Source: Microdochium bolleyi
Lineage: Eukaryota > Ascomycota > Sordariomycetes > Xylariales > Microdochiaceae
Assembly (NCBI GenBank): GCA_001566295.1
Contig: KQ964247.1
Span: 868,001-932,000, forward strand
Direction of reading: 5' to 3'
Length of the DNA: 64,000 nucleotides
The position numbers were made by a program, and so were the translations under genes. Below the pieces are notes generated by a model. It was given only the letters and a program-made list of their open reading frames with translations, was not told where the DNA came from and did no database searches. This document shows, piece by piece, positions 55,632-64,000 of this stretch. Within the stretch, counting starts at the first letter, position 1. Every line of letters starts with the position of its first letter.

Positions 55632-58277
55632 ATGGCGGCCAAATCATTCATCGCCAACGTCAAGTCAGTGCTCAGTGGCGATACCCTCGTCCTGACCAGC
55701 ACCAACAACCCAAACTTGGAGCGCATCCTCTCGCTAGCATACGTTAGCGCTCCTCGGCTGAACCGCGATGGGGACGAGCCTTTCGCGTTCCAGTCCCGCG
55801 ACTTCCTGCGTACTCTGGTTGTCGGCAAGCCCGTCCAGGTCACAGTCTTGTACACCATTCCCACCTCAGGTCGCGAGTACGGTGTAGCTCAACTCAAGGA
55901 CGGCACCCAGTTCCCCGATGAGCTCGTCAAGGCTGGTTGGCTCAAGGTCCGCGAGGATGCTGGCCGCAAGGAGGAGTCCGAGGAGAACCAGCAGCGCATC
56001 GAGAACCTCCGCGCAATTGAGGCGTCTGCGAGGTCAGAAAGCAAGGGTCTCTGGGCTGGTGTCGGTGGCATTATCGAGGTCCAGAACGAGCTCGGCGGCC
56101 AGACCTTCATCGACCAGTGGAAGGGGAAGTCCATCGACGCGGTTGTCGAGCGCGTGCTGAGCGGAGATAGACTTCTCACCCGCCTCAAGCTTTCGGACAA
56201 GAAGCACCTCCAGGTCATGACTCTTGTTGCCGGTATCCGTACCCCTGCGACTGAGAGAGTCACCCACCTTGGCCAGAAGCAGCCCGCGGAGGAATTTGGC
56301 AACGAGTCGCGCCAGTTCGTCGAGCAGAGACTACTGCAAAGAGATGTCAAGGTCGACATCCTCGGCTTGAGCCCACAGGGCCAGCTGGTTGCCGCTGTGA
56401 ACCACCCCCGCGGCAGCATTGCTGAGTTCCTGCTAGCTGACGGTCTTGCACGCTGCAACGACCACCACTCCACGCTGCTTGGTGAGAAGATGGCCCCTCT
56501 CCGTGCGGCGGAGAAGAAGGCACAGGGTCAGAAGCTGCGCATGCACAAGGACCACGTCGGCAAGGCCACCGAGACTAGCACTTCAGACATGATCGTGTCC
56601 AAGGTCTTCAGCGCCGACACCATCTTCGTAAGGACCAAGAACGGCGACGAGAAGCGCATTGGTCTCAGCAGTGTTCGAGGCCCGAGGACAAACGAGGCTT
56701 CTGAGGCTCCCTTCAGAGACGATGCGAAAGAGTTTCTCCGCAAGAAGCTCATTGGCAAGCACGTCAAGGTCTCCGTTGATGGTTCCAAGCCTGCCACCGA
56801 CGGATTTGAGGAACGTGATGTTGCTACCGTCACGGAGAAGGGCAAGAATATCAACTTACAGCTGGTGCAGGAAGGCTGGGCCTCGGTCATCCGTCACCGC
56901 AGGGATGACACTGACAGAGCACCCAACTACGATGAGCTGCTCGCTGCTCAGGAAACTGCTAAGGAGGAGAAGAAGGGCATGTGGGCCGACAAGCCGCCCA
57001 AGGGCAGATCGTTCGTGGACGCGTCCGAGTCTTTGCAAAAGGCCAAGATCCAGCTTTCGACACTGTCCCGCCAGAAGAAGGTGCCAGGCATTGTCGACTT
57101 CTGCAAGTCTGGCTCTCGGTTCACTGTCTTGATCCCCCGCGAGAACGTGAAGCTTACCCTTGTTCTTGGCGGGATCCGCGCGCCGAGAGCCCCTGGCCGT
57201 AATGGCGAGAACGGCGAGCCCTTCGGGCAGGAGGCGCTGGATCTTGCGAACCGTCGCTGCAACCAGCGTGACGTTGAGATTGATGTCCACGACAATGACA
57301 AGGTCGGTGGCTTCATTGGTGACCTTTACATCAACCGTGAGAGCTTTGCCAAGGTCCTGGTTGAGGAAGGATTCGCCTCGGTACACCAGTACTCGGCTGA
57401 GAAGTCCGGCAACGCTCACGAGCTGAACGCTGCAGAGCGCAAGGCCAAGGAGGGTCGCAAGGGAATGTGGCACTCTTGGGACCCTTCGCAAGATGAGGAA
57501 GAGGTTGAGGAAGCAACTGCCGAGCCTGAGAACGAGAATGCGCCTGTGCAAAAGAAGGCTGCCGACTACCGCGACATCGTCATCACGAACGTTGACGACA
57601 ACGGCCGTCTCAAGATCCAGGAGGCTGGCAAGGGCGCGTCTGCCCTCGAGATCATGATGAGCGAGTTCAAGAAGTTTCACCTCGACTCCAAGAACAGCAA
57701 GCCGATCGACGGCGCGCCGAAGGCCGGCGACTACGTCGCGGCCAAGTTCTCCGAGGACGGGCAGTGGTACCGTGCCAGGATCCGGTCCAACGACCGCGCC
57801 GCCAAGATTGCTGAGATCGTCTACATCGACTACGGTAATACGGAGCGCAAGCCGTGGTCGGAGCTGCGACCTCTGGAGCAAGCCCAGTTCAGCCCTCAGA
57901 AGCTTAAGGCCCAGGCCGTCGACGCCGTGCTGTCCTTCATCCAGCTGCCCACCGCGCCGCACTACTTTGCCGAGTCCAAGGCTTTCATTGAGGACGCCGT
58001 GTACGGACGCAACCTGGTCGCTAGCTTCGACTACGTCGACTCCAAAGAGGGCCTTAGTTACATCACCATCTTCGACGCCGCGAGCGGCTCGAGCACCTTT
58101 GCCGACTCTGTCAACCGCGAGGTTGTCGCCAGCGGCCACGCCATGGTGCCCAAGAAGCTCAAGAACTGGGAGCGCGCGTACGGCGCTGACGTATTGCAGA
58201 AGCTTCGCGAGGTCGAGAGCCAGGCCAAGAGCGAGCGCCTTGGCATGTGGGAGTACGGTGATATTACCGAGGACTAA
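55632..58277 (+). CDS. SND1: Tudor-SN / staphylococcal nuclease domain-containing protein 1
   Basis: Single exon, 881 residues. Four staphylococcal-nuclease-like domains follow one another (about 1-145, 157-300, 315-460, 483-620). A Tudor domain (about 690-760) is inserted into a fifth, incomplete nuclease-like domain. In the Tudor core the aromatic cage residues are visible (GQWYRARI and VYIDYGNTE), as expected for symmetric dimethylarginine binding. The protein family acts in RNA metabolism (splicing, mRNA stability, stress granules) and is found in cytosol and granules; S. cerevisiae lacks it, S. pombe has it. The nuclease-like repeats generally lack the full catalytic set of bacterial nuclease. 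The first ATG starts directly at the conserved first-domain strand, so the start is firm. A 427-codon antisense frame over its 3' half is a shadow. Confidence 0.97.
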   Translation: MAAKSFIANVKSVLSGDTLVLTSTNNPNLERILSLAYVSAPRLNRDGDEPFAFQSRDFLRTLVVGKPVQVTVLYTIPTSGREYGVAQLKDGTQFPDELVKAGWLKVREDAGRKEESEENQQRIENLRAIEASARSESKGLWAGVGGIIEVQNELGGQTFIDQWKGKSIDAVVERVLSGDRLLTRLKLSDKKHLQVMTLVAGIRTPATERVTHLGQKQPAEEFGNESRQFVEQRLLQRDVKVDILGLSPQGQLVAAVNHPRGSIAEFLLADGLARCNDHHSTLLGEKMAPLRAAEKKAQGQKLRMHKDHVGKATETSTSDMIVSKVFSADTIFVRTKNGDEKRIGLSSVRGPRTNEASEAPFRDDAKEFLRKKLIGKHVKVSVDGSKPATDGFEERDVATVTEKGKNINLQLVQEGWASVIRHRRDDTDRAPNYDELLAAQETAKEEKKGMWADKPPKGRSFVDASESLQKAKIQLSTLSRQKKVPGIVDFCKSGSRFTVLIPRENVKLTLVLGGIRAPRAPGRNGENGEPFGQEALDLANRRCNQRDVEIDVHDNDKVGGFIGDLYINRESFAKVLVEEGFASVHQYSAEKSGNAHELNAAERKAKEGRKGMWHSWDPSQDEEEVEEATAEPENENAPVQKKAADYRDIVITNVDDNGRLKIQEAGKGASALEIMMSEFKKFHLDSKNSKPIDGAPKAGDYVAAKFSEDGQWYRARIRSNDRAAKIAEIVYIDYGNTERKPWSELRPLEQAQFSPQKLKAQAVDAVLSFIQLPTAPHYFAESKAFIEDAVYGRNLVASFDYVDSKEGLSYITIFDAASGSSTFADSVNREVVASGHAMVPKKLKNWERAYGADVLQKLREVESQAKSERLGMWEYGDITED

Positions 58278-58615
58278 GCCGGGTCACAGCATGATTGCCT
58301 GATAGTATATTTGCTCAGCAAAACATTAGGTAAAAAAGACGCACGAGTCATTATTGTAAGAACATAACAACCAGCATCAACAATAAAGTAAGCCGAATAT
58401 TTTCAATGTGAGGATACTGTCTTCCGTGTGGAAGATGATGTCCAGGAAATCTGTTATTGCTGGGCATAAAGTGAAATTGTCATAGTTTCGCTTTCTAATG
58501 CTGCAATATATACAATTTTGTACACTTGGGCTGCTGCGCCACTGGCGTGCGAACCCTAGGCTATTTGTCAAGGGCGAGAAGCCCGGCTCTTCTGCTGTCG
58601 TCATCTCCAGCCTGT
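58278..58615. other. convergent 3' intergenic region
   Basis: AT-rich 3' UTRs of Tudor-SN and PET191; no gene. Confidence 0.6.
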
Positions 58616-59208
58616 TTACTTCCCCCAGAACCACGAACCGCCTCCTCCTCCTCCTGCTGCCTTTGCCGCGTCCGCATTCGCCTTTGCCCTGGCCCTCGCC
58701 TCCTCCTGTAACCTCCTGTTCGCCTCCTCCGACGCCGCCGCGTCCGCCTCGTGCCGCAGATTCTCATTCTCGATGTCCCGCCAGTCTCTCGGCGCAGGCT
58801 CGTTCCCGTCCGTCTTGCGCACCCCTCCGCTAAAGGCCGACTTGCCCGCGTATAGCTGGTACCCCTCGCCGGACTTCTCCGCGGACTCCAGGGACTTGAA
58901 CGTGATGGGCTGGTTGCCCCGGAAGCGCTTCCGCATGTCGACCATCCCCCGCCGGCACTCGCCGTATCCCTTCTTCAGCTGCTGGCACTTTGTGGGCAGG
59001 GTCTCGGCGAGCGGGGAGCGCAGGCAGTCGGCGGCAGTGTTGCGCTGGATCATGACGCACTCGCTCTCCTGGAGGCACTGCGCCAGGGCGGCTCCTGTGA
59101 AGGACAAGGGTTTAGTGTCAGCTCTTGGTCTTCCATGGGAGTTGTTTTGGTTCTGGTATGGGACCTCCGGCGGCAGCGCTTACGTATCTCTTTACATGAG
59201 CTCGGCAT
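58616..59208 (-). CDS. PET191: cytochrome c oxidase assembly factor Pet191 (COA5), 2 exons
   Basis: A 25-nt first exon (59208-59184) joins the main exon (59094-58616) to give 167 residues. Splicing is required to restore the family start MPSSCKEIRAALAQC, giving a CX9C pair (Cys5, Cys15). A CX10C pair (CVMIQRNTAADC) and a second CX9C (CQQLKKGYGEC) follow, which is the Pet191 pattern. The family is imported to the mitochondrial intermembrane space by the Mia40 disulphide relay and is needed to assemble complex IV. The core ends at about residue 70 (GMVDMRKRFRGNQP). Beyond it this protein has a ~95-residue extension with an Ala/Glu/Arg helix and a Gly-rich end (GGGGGGSWFWGK), whereas yeast Pet191 is about 108 residues. 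Confidence 0.93.
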
Positions 59209-60152
59209 GTTTCCGTTTCGTTGTGTATGTAGGTCCGCCCCGCCTCGGCTTGTGATGAAGGTTTTGGGAAGGGTCACACCCAGATGGGATGTTCCGGCGG
59301 CGGCGGGTCGGTCCTTTTGGTTGTGGTAGCGCAGCGATATGAAGCCGTCGAGAATTCTGCGGTGTAATGCTGAGCAAGGGTGTGATTGTGGTGTGCGTTT
59401 CTAGCAATACGGTACTGCCTCGTGTCTGTCTGAGGTTACGACCGTGGCCAAAAAGATTGGAGTCGGGCGATGCCGCATCTCGAGATGCCAGGGCGAGAGC
59501 GGCTGTGATTGGTCAAGCTTTTGCTGGGGGAACACCACGCCCCACTGCTCCTCACTGCTCTGATTTGAGTTAGCGCTGCACATCATGTATAACGGTCCCC
59601 CGGCACAATGGCATTGCGGGTTGCAGAGCTCGAGACACGGCATTCATGGATGCGAAAAGACTCTGCTGGTCACTTCAGGAGAATAATAGCCTTGGATGTT
59701 GTTGAAGAGCCAACCGTGGCTGTACACGTCGTGTTCTCGAAGCACTCCACTGATGAGATGGCATCGGCGGGTGTGGATTCTTCCGGTGCAGATTGTAGAG
59801 TGCAATTGGTCTCCCCTGGCGGCTTGACATGTGACATCACCGTCCTCTCTCCCAACGCCTCATCCTCCATCCCTCCTCACCACCACGCAAAGCGGTGCCC
59901 AATGCTCACCGACATCGCTGCGTATCTCCGCTAGGACAGTATCGCTGACTGCGGCCATTCGAGTACCTGCCCCAGCTGCGACGTCTATAGCGCGACCTTC
60001 GCGACATTTTCAGGGGCGCCGCAATCACCGCTTCCACACGCCACGCTGCGAAACTCTTTGCCATGAACGCGTAGATGAAGCAGAGCTTCCACGTGTCGGG
60101 CACCCACGAAGACCTACCTACATTTTCTTTCAGTCTTACCTAGACCTCCAAT
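59209..60152. other. divergent promoter region of PET191 and TGL1-like genes
   Basis: No gene was recognised. The last 90 bases hold two tiny upstream ORFs before the TGL1 ATG (M-N-A-stop at 60063; 22 codons from 60075) and a CTTTCAG acceptor-like site at ~60126-60132, so a leader intron may remove them. Confidence 0.45.
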
Positions 60153-62480
60153 ATGCCGCTGCCTTTCTTGGGCCGGCTCAACATGCAAGTCTCAGCTCAG
60201 CACTATTGCTTTTTCTCAAAGAACTCCACTCGTTGCCGCATGCTAACACGGCCATCTTCGAATCTACAGAACAGAATATGTTGCGCTGGTCGGTTCCTTC
60301 TTCCTTGTAGGCCTCGAGGCCTTCATTCGCATCCTCACGCTCGCCCTACGTATGCGATGCTCCGTTCCCCTGCCGCCCGCCCTTCGAAGAAACCCGGGTC
60401 CGCTAACACCACCGCTGTTCCACAGCCTCACCGCTCGTCAACCTCTTCTATCGTGCCTCCCGACGTTTGTTCAATAGATTCATATCGGCAGCAGAGAAGA
60501 AAGCAGCGGAGAAGCAGAGAAGTATGCTCGATGACGTTCAACGCCGATACCGTACAGAACAAGGGTTAACCATATCTCCTTTCCCAGACATCCATACATC
60601 GATACGCAATGCCTCCGACTTCGTCGACATGTGTGCCATGTTTGGCTACACTGCCGAAGAACATGTCGTTCAGACCAAGGACGGCTATCTCCTCGGTGTC
60701 CACCGGCTCGCTTGGAAGAAGGGCGAGGAGGACACGCGTGTCAATGCGGGCGCTAACAGCATTCACAAACCCGTGGCCTATCTTCACCACGGTCTGCTGA
60801 TGAACAGCGAGGTCTGGGTGTGCTTGACCGACGCACAGAGATGTTTGCCCTTCGTGCTGCTGGAACGAGGCTTCGATGTCTGGGTAAGTTCAACCCTCTT
60901 TCTTTTGACCTCCACACTTGCTGACGGTAACGGGAACACAGCTTGGCAACAACCGAGGAAACAAATACTCCAAGAAGTCGGTCAAATATCCTCCAACATC
61001 TATCGAATTTTGGAACTTTTCGATCGACGACTTCGCTTTTCACGACATTCCCGACTCGATCGAGTATATCCTCAACTTCACCAAGCAGCCGTCCTTGTCC
61101 TACATCGGTTTCTCCCAAGGCACAGCACAGGCATTCGCAAGTCTGGCAGTGCACCCTAAGCTGAATGACCAGGTTAATGTCTTCATCGCGCTGGCCCCGG
61201 CAATGTCACCCGCCGGATTATCGAATGGCATTGTGGATGCACTGATAAAAGCATCACCACAAGTGCTGTTCCTGCTATTCGGACGACGTTCGATCCTAAG
61301 TGCAGCGACAATGTGGCAGAATATATTGTATCCGCCCTTGTTCGTGCGCTGTATTGACATGGGACTATCATTCCTCTTCAACTGGAAAGCGACCAACATG
61401 TCTCTGAGCCAGAAGCTGGCTGCGTATCCGCACTTGTACTCGTTCACCAGCACCAAGTCTGTTGTGCACTGGTTCCAGATCATTCGCAACAAGGCCTTCC
61501 AGATGTATGACGACGATGTTCAATCACCTCTGTCGGTGAGCACGTCGAGCAAGTATACCAAGGTCGCCAAGTACCCGACGCGCAACATTCGGACCCCAGT
61601 GGTGCTTGTGTACGGAGGTAGCGACTCCTTGGTAGATATCAAGGTCATGCTCAAGGAGCTTCCCAGGCGAACCGTCGCGACCGAGATCCCGCACTACGAG
61701 CATCTCGATTTCCTCTGGGCACGTGATGTGGATGCGCAAGTATTTCCTCACGTGTTTGACGCTCTGGACCACTTCACAGGCGCTTCACATACGAAACAGG
61801 AGTATGAGAGTTATCGTCAAGCTCGGTATCTGAGCCTGTCTGCTTCGAACACGTTCAAACAGTGAGTTGGTTTCGCAACCCGGCTAAGTCGGGCATTCCC
61901 GTGCCGAAGTGAGACAATGTTGACACCTGCGTCTCACAGACACAGATATAGGGACAGCGACGCCACTCTTGATTCGGACACGGCATCCCTTCGTGACTTT
62001 TCTGGCAATGGTCAACATCAGGCTCGCGAAGGAGGCATAAGTCCGGTGACTGACAGCGCACCAGAGTCCGTCTTGGGAACTCCAGACAACAAGGGACGAT
62101 CCAGGCAGCGAATGAGACTTGACAAGCATTCCGAGTCCTCCGAGGCTGAACCGAACAGCTCTGGCGCTGATAACAATGGACGTCTTAGCCCACGAGTACC
62201 GCAGACGATAGACGAGTCAGCAGTGTCAGGACAGTCGACACCGTCACCGACGGCGGACAGCCACGGCAAGAAGAGCCCAGGCAACAGTAAGGCACGCCGT
62301 CGGGGCAGCGGAGCAAGCGCTCTCAGCGTCGACTCGTTGCGCGAGGGAAGCAAAGGGATCAAGATTGGCGCGGGCAAGCCCGTGGGAGGCGTCGTTACGA
62401 GCGGCCACAACATGCCAACACTTGAAGGAAACGGTGAAGCCAGCGCTGGTCACAACAAGGCCCGGCGATTCAGAAATTAG
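60153..62480 (+). CDS. TGL1: steryl ester hydrolase / lipase, Tgl1-like, 5 exons
   Basis: Exons 60153-60184, 60270-60349, 60426-60883, 60942-61861 and 61940-62480 join in frame to 676 residues. Exons 1-2 build the N-terminal anchor (EYVALVGSFFLVGLEAFIRILTLALP), followed in exon 3 by NLFYRASRRLFNRF. The alpha/beta-hydrolase lipase core has the oxyanion segment LHHGLL, nucleophile elbow G246-F-S248-Q-G, Asp418 (GGSDSLVD) and His444 (HLDFLWA). Family members hydrolyse steryl esters (and triacylglycerol) on lipid droplets or the ER. The last exon encodes a ~180-residue Ser/Gly/Arg-rich disordered tail. Intron 1 starts with GC (see separate entry). The intron-4 donor overlaps an in-frame TGA, so intron retention would give a 497-residue enzyme lacking the tail. 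Confidence 0.92.
60185..60269 (+). other. GC-AG intron in the TGL1-like gene
   Basis: This 85-nt intron begins with GCAAGT and ends TACAG, with a TGCTAAC branch-site-like motif ~22 nt before the acceptor. Only this junction (AT|A) puts exon 1 in frame with the membrane-anchor exon; the nearby GT site (60189) gives the wrong phase. Confidence 0.75.
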
Positions 62481-63102
62481 CATTGTGAGGACAGTACAAA
62501 GTATAGAGCAGGAACACCAAGGCACTCGCCGAGTCGTTTTTCTTTCCTTTTTCCAGAATTATAGCATCACCTGCTGGTGCCTACTACAGAACATTGGTAG
62601 ACGCAACATCCAAAGGCTGCTGATCAGCACTGTTCAGAGTAAGCTCAACCCGTCAGGAGCGGCCCGTATGAATGCTTGCGAGTCGTGACACGCGTTGTGG
62701 CGGCGGTTGTGATGGTTTATTGGCCCACTGACACGGGCCCCTGCTGATCTGTAAGTGCCGGCATCCCGCGTGACGACGCCCTGGCGCTTTGCATGCAGGC
62801 CACACGTCACAGGGTCTTAGCTGAAGCCGCTAGTTGAGACATTGTTCTTCCCGAGCCGTGCTCCCAAGGCTCACCAGCGACTGCGAACCGCTCCTTTTCG
62901 TCTCACCTAATAGCCTCATTTCCTCGTAATCCTTTCTTTTGTGGTTCCAGCGAGCACTGCACTTTACCCCGAGCCTAGTACATACTTAAAGTACGCAAAC
63001 ATCCGCGACGCACGACATAGACAGAGCACATACTGCGACCAACAATAGCTTACGCCGCCGAGGAACAGCAGGAACCTCGGCTCCCCTTCCAGACAACCAA
63101 CG
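62481..63102. other. intergenic: TGL1 3' end and PPN2-like promoter
   Basis: Only short frames; no gene or structured element seen. Confidence 0.5.
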
Positions 63103-64000
63103 ATGAGCGGCGGTTGCGAGCCCGCCGCTGTCACGCAGGATAAATCAAGAGATTCGATCCACCACGACGAAGATCTCCTACCCCGCTTCACGCTTAAGAA
63201 GCAGCAACAAGGCCTCGCGGCTGTCGCCGGTCAACCTCAGTGGCAACTCGACACGACGACGACACAAGCAGCACGGGGCCCGCTTTGGAGGCGGCTTACG
63301 CAGCGACCTGTGGCGGTGGTCCTGCTCGTGCTAGCCATTGTGCTAAGCGGCCTGTCAGTGTGCTCTCCTGACAAGCTGCGGTCGCTTGCGCCGGGATACA
63401 TGATCGACCACTACGCACCACCTTTCTTACAAGGGACCGCCTCGACTACGATGAAGCATGATGGGCACGTCATGGAAGAGGAGCTTGTGCTTGAGAAGCA
63501 GGGGAAGCAGCAGACCGAGAAGGGCCCAGCGGGCGGGTTTCCGGAGCACCGGCGGACACGCGACGCGATTCTGCGCCCGCGCCTCATCGCTGATCTCCCG
63601 GCGCACTACCTCCCTGGCTTCCCTGTAGACAGCAGCGCGACGGGCAACGACGGCGGCGATACCGACAGCAGCCCCGAAGGCGGCGATCGATTCTCGACCA
63701 CATCCACAACGGCAGCGACGAATCCACGGAAGCCCGGCCACCAGAACAAGCCCCGCGTCATCGTCGTCGGCGACGTCCACGGCGAGCTCGAGGTGCTGCA
63801 GAACCTGCTGCGCAAGGTCGGCTACACGCCTCGCGCGCAGGGCGGACGGGACCACGTCATCCTGGCGGGCGACATTGTCAACAAGGGGCCTGACAGCCCC
63901 GGGGTCCTGGCGCTCGCGATGCGCGAGGGCTTCAGTGGCGTTCGGGGTAACCATGACGACAAGCTACTGAAGCTGTTTGAGGAGCATGTCGGGGAGTACG
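63103..64000 (+). CDS. PPN2: calcineurin-like metallophosphatase, Ppn2-like endopolyphosphatase, 3'-truncated
   Basis: The frame runs from ATG 63103 to the window edge without a stop, so about 299 residues of an incomplete protein are visible. A polar cytosolic N terminus (~69 residues) is followed by one hydrophobic anchor (PVAVVLLVLAIVLSGLSV, ~70-88), then a lumenal linker. The PPP-type metal motifs are in order: GDVHGE (from residue 223), GDIVNKGPDSPG (from ~256) and GNHDDK near the right end. This matches yeast Ppn2, a vacuolar type II membrane endopolyphosphatase, and related Ser/Thr-phosphatase-like proteins; polyphosphate as substrate is inferred from that similarity. The rest of the catalytic domain, including the later His ligands, is outside the window. 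Confidence 0.88.
   Translation, partial: MSGGCEPAAVTQDKSRDSIHHDEDLLPRFTLKKQQQGLAAVAGQPQWQLDTTTTQAARGPLWRRLTQRPVAVVLLVLAIVLSGLSVCSPDKLRSLAPGYMIDHYAPPFLQGTASTTMKHDGHVMEEELVLEKQGKQQTEKGPAGGFPEHRRTRDAILRPRLIADLPAHYLPGFPVDSSATGNDGGDTDSSPEGGDRFSTTSTTAATNPRKPGHQNKPRVIVVGDVHGELEVLQNLLRKVGYTPRAQGGRDHVILAGDIVNKGPDSPGVLALAMREGFSGVRGNHDDKLLKLFEEHVGEY

Noticed and set aside
56856..58139. 427-codon minus-strand open frame over Tudor-SN
   Set aside because: Exactly antisense to conserved nuclease-like and Tudor domains; no motif of its own.
1..64000. tRNA/rRNA genes, transposons or a secondary-metabolite cluster
   Set aside because: No TPsiC-like GGTTCRA loops with paired stems, no transposase or reverse transcriptase frames, no long terminal repeats, and no PKS/NRPS-type enzyme were seen.

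Overview
The window is 64 kb of nuclear DNA from a filamentous ascomycete (Pezizomycotina). The evidence is short spliceosomal introns (about 50-310 nt) with GTAAGT-type donors and CTAAC-like branch sites, GC-rich coding sequence, gene spacing of 0.3-3.5 kb, and a gene set (AreA-type GATA_AreA domain protein, Mnn9/Anp1-family glycosyltransferase, Rom2-type RhoGEF, Tgl1-type lipase, secreted GH16 enzyme) characteristic of that group. I cannot assign a genus. I see no prophage, insertion sequence, CRISPR, tRNA or rRNA.

Layout: 1-4.4 kb holds a truncated coiled-coil protein, a dienelactone-hydrolase-like protein and a Nudix hydrolase. After a 2.5 kb gap, 7-10.9 kb holds a divergent leucine-catabolism pair: isovaleryl-CoA dehydrogenase (-) and 3-methylcrotonyl-CoA carboxylase beta subunit (+) sharing a 564-bp promoter. 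These catalyse successive mitochondrial steps. 11.5-13.1 kb is a GATA_AreA-domain protein. 16.7-21.4 kb carries a GT62 glycosyltransferase, an SDR enzyme and a secreted GH16 glucanase. 23.1-30.8 kb carries the mitochondrial GTPase Mtg1, a Cti6-like PHD protein and an uncharacterised basic-helix protein.

33.2-37.9 kb is one huge exon for a 1577-aa disordered Ser-rich protein. 39.6-44.4 kb holds a mitochondrial-targeted polyol-type SDR, a TLC-domain membrane protein and an uncharacterised 303-aa protein. 45.6-50.9 kb is a RhoGEF (DEP-DH-PH-CNH) of the cell-wall-integrity pathway. 53.2-59.2 kb holds Cu/Zn superoxide dismutase (five exons), Tudor-SN and the complex IV assembly factor Pet191. 60.1-62.5 kb is a Tgl1-like steryl ester hydrolase (five exons), and a Ppn2-like phosphatase is cut off at the right edge.

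Most genes are conserved housekeeping genes. The multi-exon models were joined by hand: every junction keeps frame and restores family motifs. Points worth a second look are two GC-AG introns with perfect GCAAGT donors, a lipase whose last intron donor contains the in-frame stop that would make a tail-less isoform, the ivd/mccB divergent promoter, and three unnamed proteins. I found no convincing undescribed system.
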